From Planctomycetaceae bacterium (GTDB taxonomy: Bacteria > Planctomycetota > Planctomycetia > Pirellulales > Thermoguttaceae): a stretch of 6,876 nucleotides of DNA. Location: positions 1 through 6,876 of the forward strand of contig JAIRLW010000251.1 of assembly GCA_031259095.1 (NCBI GenBank). The letters run 5' to 3'. A program made the translations under genes and the position numbers. Below the pieces are notes generated by a model. It made no database searches and had not been told where the DNA came from. It worked only from the letters and a program-made list of their open reading frames with translations. Positions within the stretch are counted from its first letter, which is position 1; every line of letters begins with the position of its first letter. Shown here piece by piece: positions 6,614-6,876 of this stretch.

Positions 6614-6640
6614 GTAAGTCTTTACTACAAAAAGACTTAT
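6614..6640. repeat. Hairpin following the REP-like cluster
   Basis: TAAGTCTTT (6615-6623) pairs perfectly with AAAGACTTA (6631-6639) over a 7-nt loop, with a possible G-U pair outside it. It stands about 20 bp after the last REP-like palindrome and about 115 bp before the transposase remnant. It may be part of the same repeat cluster, a transposon end or a terminator. Nothing in the sequence decides. Confidence 0.4.
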
Positions 6641-6756
6641 GAAAACATATAAGCGTCTGTTCACGGACCCGTTCACTCCTCAAAACGGCGTTATTCCCCA
6701 GGTATAGGAATTGATGTTAAAGTTTTGATTATAAACAGGTTATGAAAATATTTTAA

Positions 6757-6876
6757 TATGAAACGAAATTATTCTTTGATTGGTACAACGAATATCGACC
6801 ACATACGACATTAAATGGCAAAACACCAAACGAGGTTTATTATCATCGCCATGCCGCCAATGCAAAACCAAGAATC
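6757..6876 (+). pseudogene. 3' part of a DDE transposase/integrase-core gene, 5'-truncated, runs off the window
   Basis: The frame from 6757 is open to the window end and encodes 40 residues including WYNEYRPHTTLNGKTPNEV and a basic end HRHAANAKPRI. The pattern YNEYRPH...L.GKTPNEVY is the hallmark of the segment just after the catalytic glutamate in rve-type (IS3/IS481-like) transposases. The tail resembles transposases I associate with Planctomycetota. In-frame stops at 6754-6756 and 6718-6720 and the non-coding look of the DNA upstream show that the catalytic DDE part is missing. The short stretch between those stops (6721-6753) might be decayed coding sequence of the same gene. The gene may continue beyond 6876. 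It is inactive as seen. Confidence 0.75.

Larger units (their letters stand above)
6328..6756. other. Gene-free region between hom and transposase remnant
   Basis: No convincing coding sequence is seen on either strand in these 429 bases. The stretch holds a weak hairpin after hom, five REP-like palindromes and another hairpin, listed separately. In 6641-6756 I see only a short direct repeat GTTCAC (6659-6664 and 6671-6676) and A/T-rich DNA leading to the transposase remnant. Confidence 0.7.

Overview
The window is an ordinary bacterial chromosomal stretch of moderate GC content. It carries five complete protein-coding genes, a transposase remnant at the right edge, and an unusual amount of palindromic or inverted-repeat DNA between the genes. 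The organism is probably a member of the Planctomycetota. The transposase tail (WYNEYRPHTTLNGKTPNEV followed by a HRHAANAKPRI end) resembles a transposase family I know from that phylum. Shine-Dalgarno sequences are missing in front of four of the five genes, and short GC-rich palindromes of the GCCCTGAAAGGGC type occur. This assignment is inference from family resemblance; no 16S rRNA or other decisive marker is present.

Left part (1-3423, all minus strand), in transcription order: a HlyD-type periplasmic adaptor (membrane fusion) protein, a CheX-type single-domain chemotaxis phosphatase homologue, and ProA (gamma-glutamyl phosphate reductase, proline synthesis). The adaptor has a good sigma70-like promoter (TTGTCA-17-TATAAT). 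A 116-bp near-perfect palindrome built of 10-bp units fills most of the gap between the adaptor and cheX. A 14-bp-stem hairpin lies just after proA. The three genes have no obvious common pathway, and their usual partners (an RND or ABC transporter, CheY or CheA, ProB) are not in the window.

Middle (3424-3772): a divergent intergenic region. An imperfect 42-bp inverted repeat, whose arms carry three tandem heptamers each, sits between the minus-strand promoter of the adaptor gene and an extended -10 promoter reading right.

Right part (3773-6327, plus strand): a DhaK-type dihydroxyacetone kinase subunit with the substrate-binding His and Asp in place but no DhaL (ATP-binding subunit) gene beside it, then a homoserine dehydrogenase with a C-terminal ACT domain (threonine, methionine and isoleucine branch of the aspartate pathway). 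A hairpin lies between the two genes.

Right edge (6328-6876): no intact gene. It holds a cluster of five short REP-like palindromes of two types, a further hairpin, and the 3' part of a DDE transposase/integrase gene that has lost its catalytic portion.

I see no defence, secretion, biosynthetic or other novel multi-gene system here. The observations most worth following are the two intergenic palindromic elements, the REP-like cluster and the unpaired dhaK.
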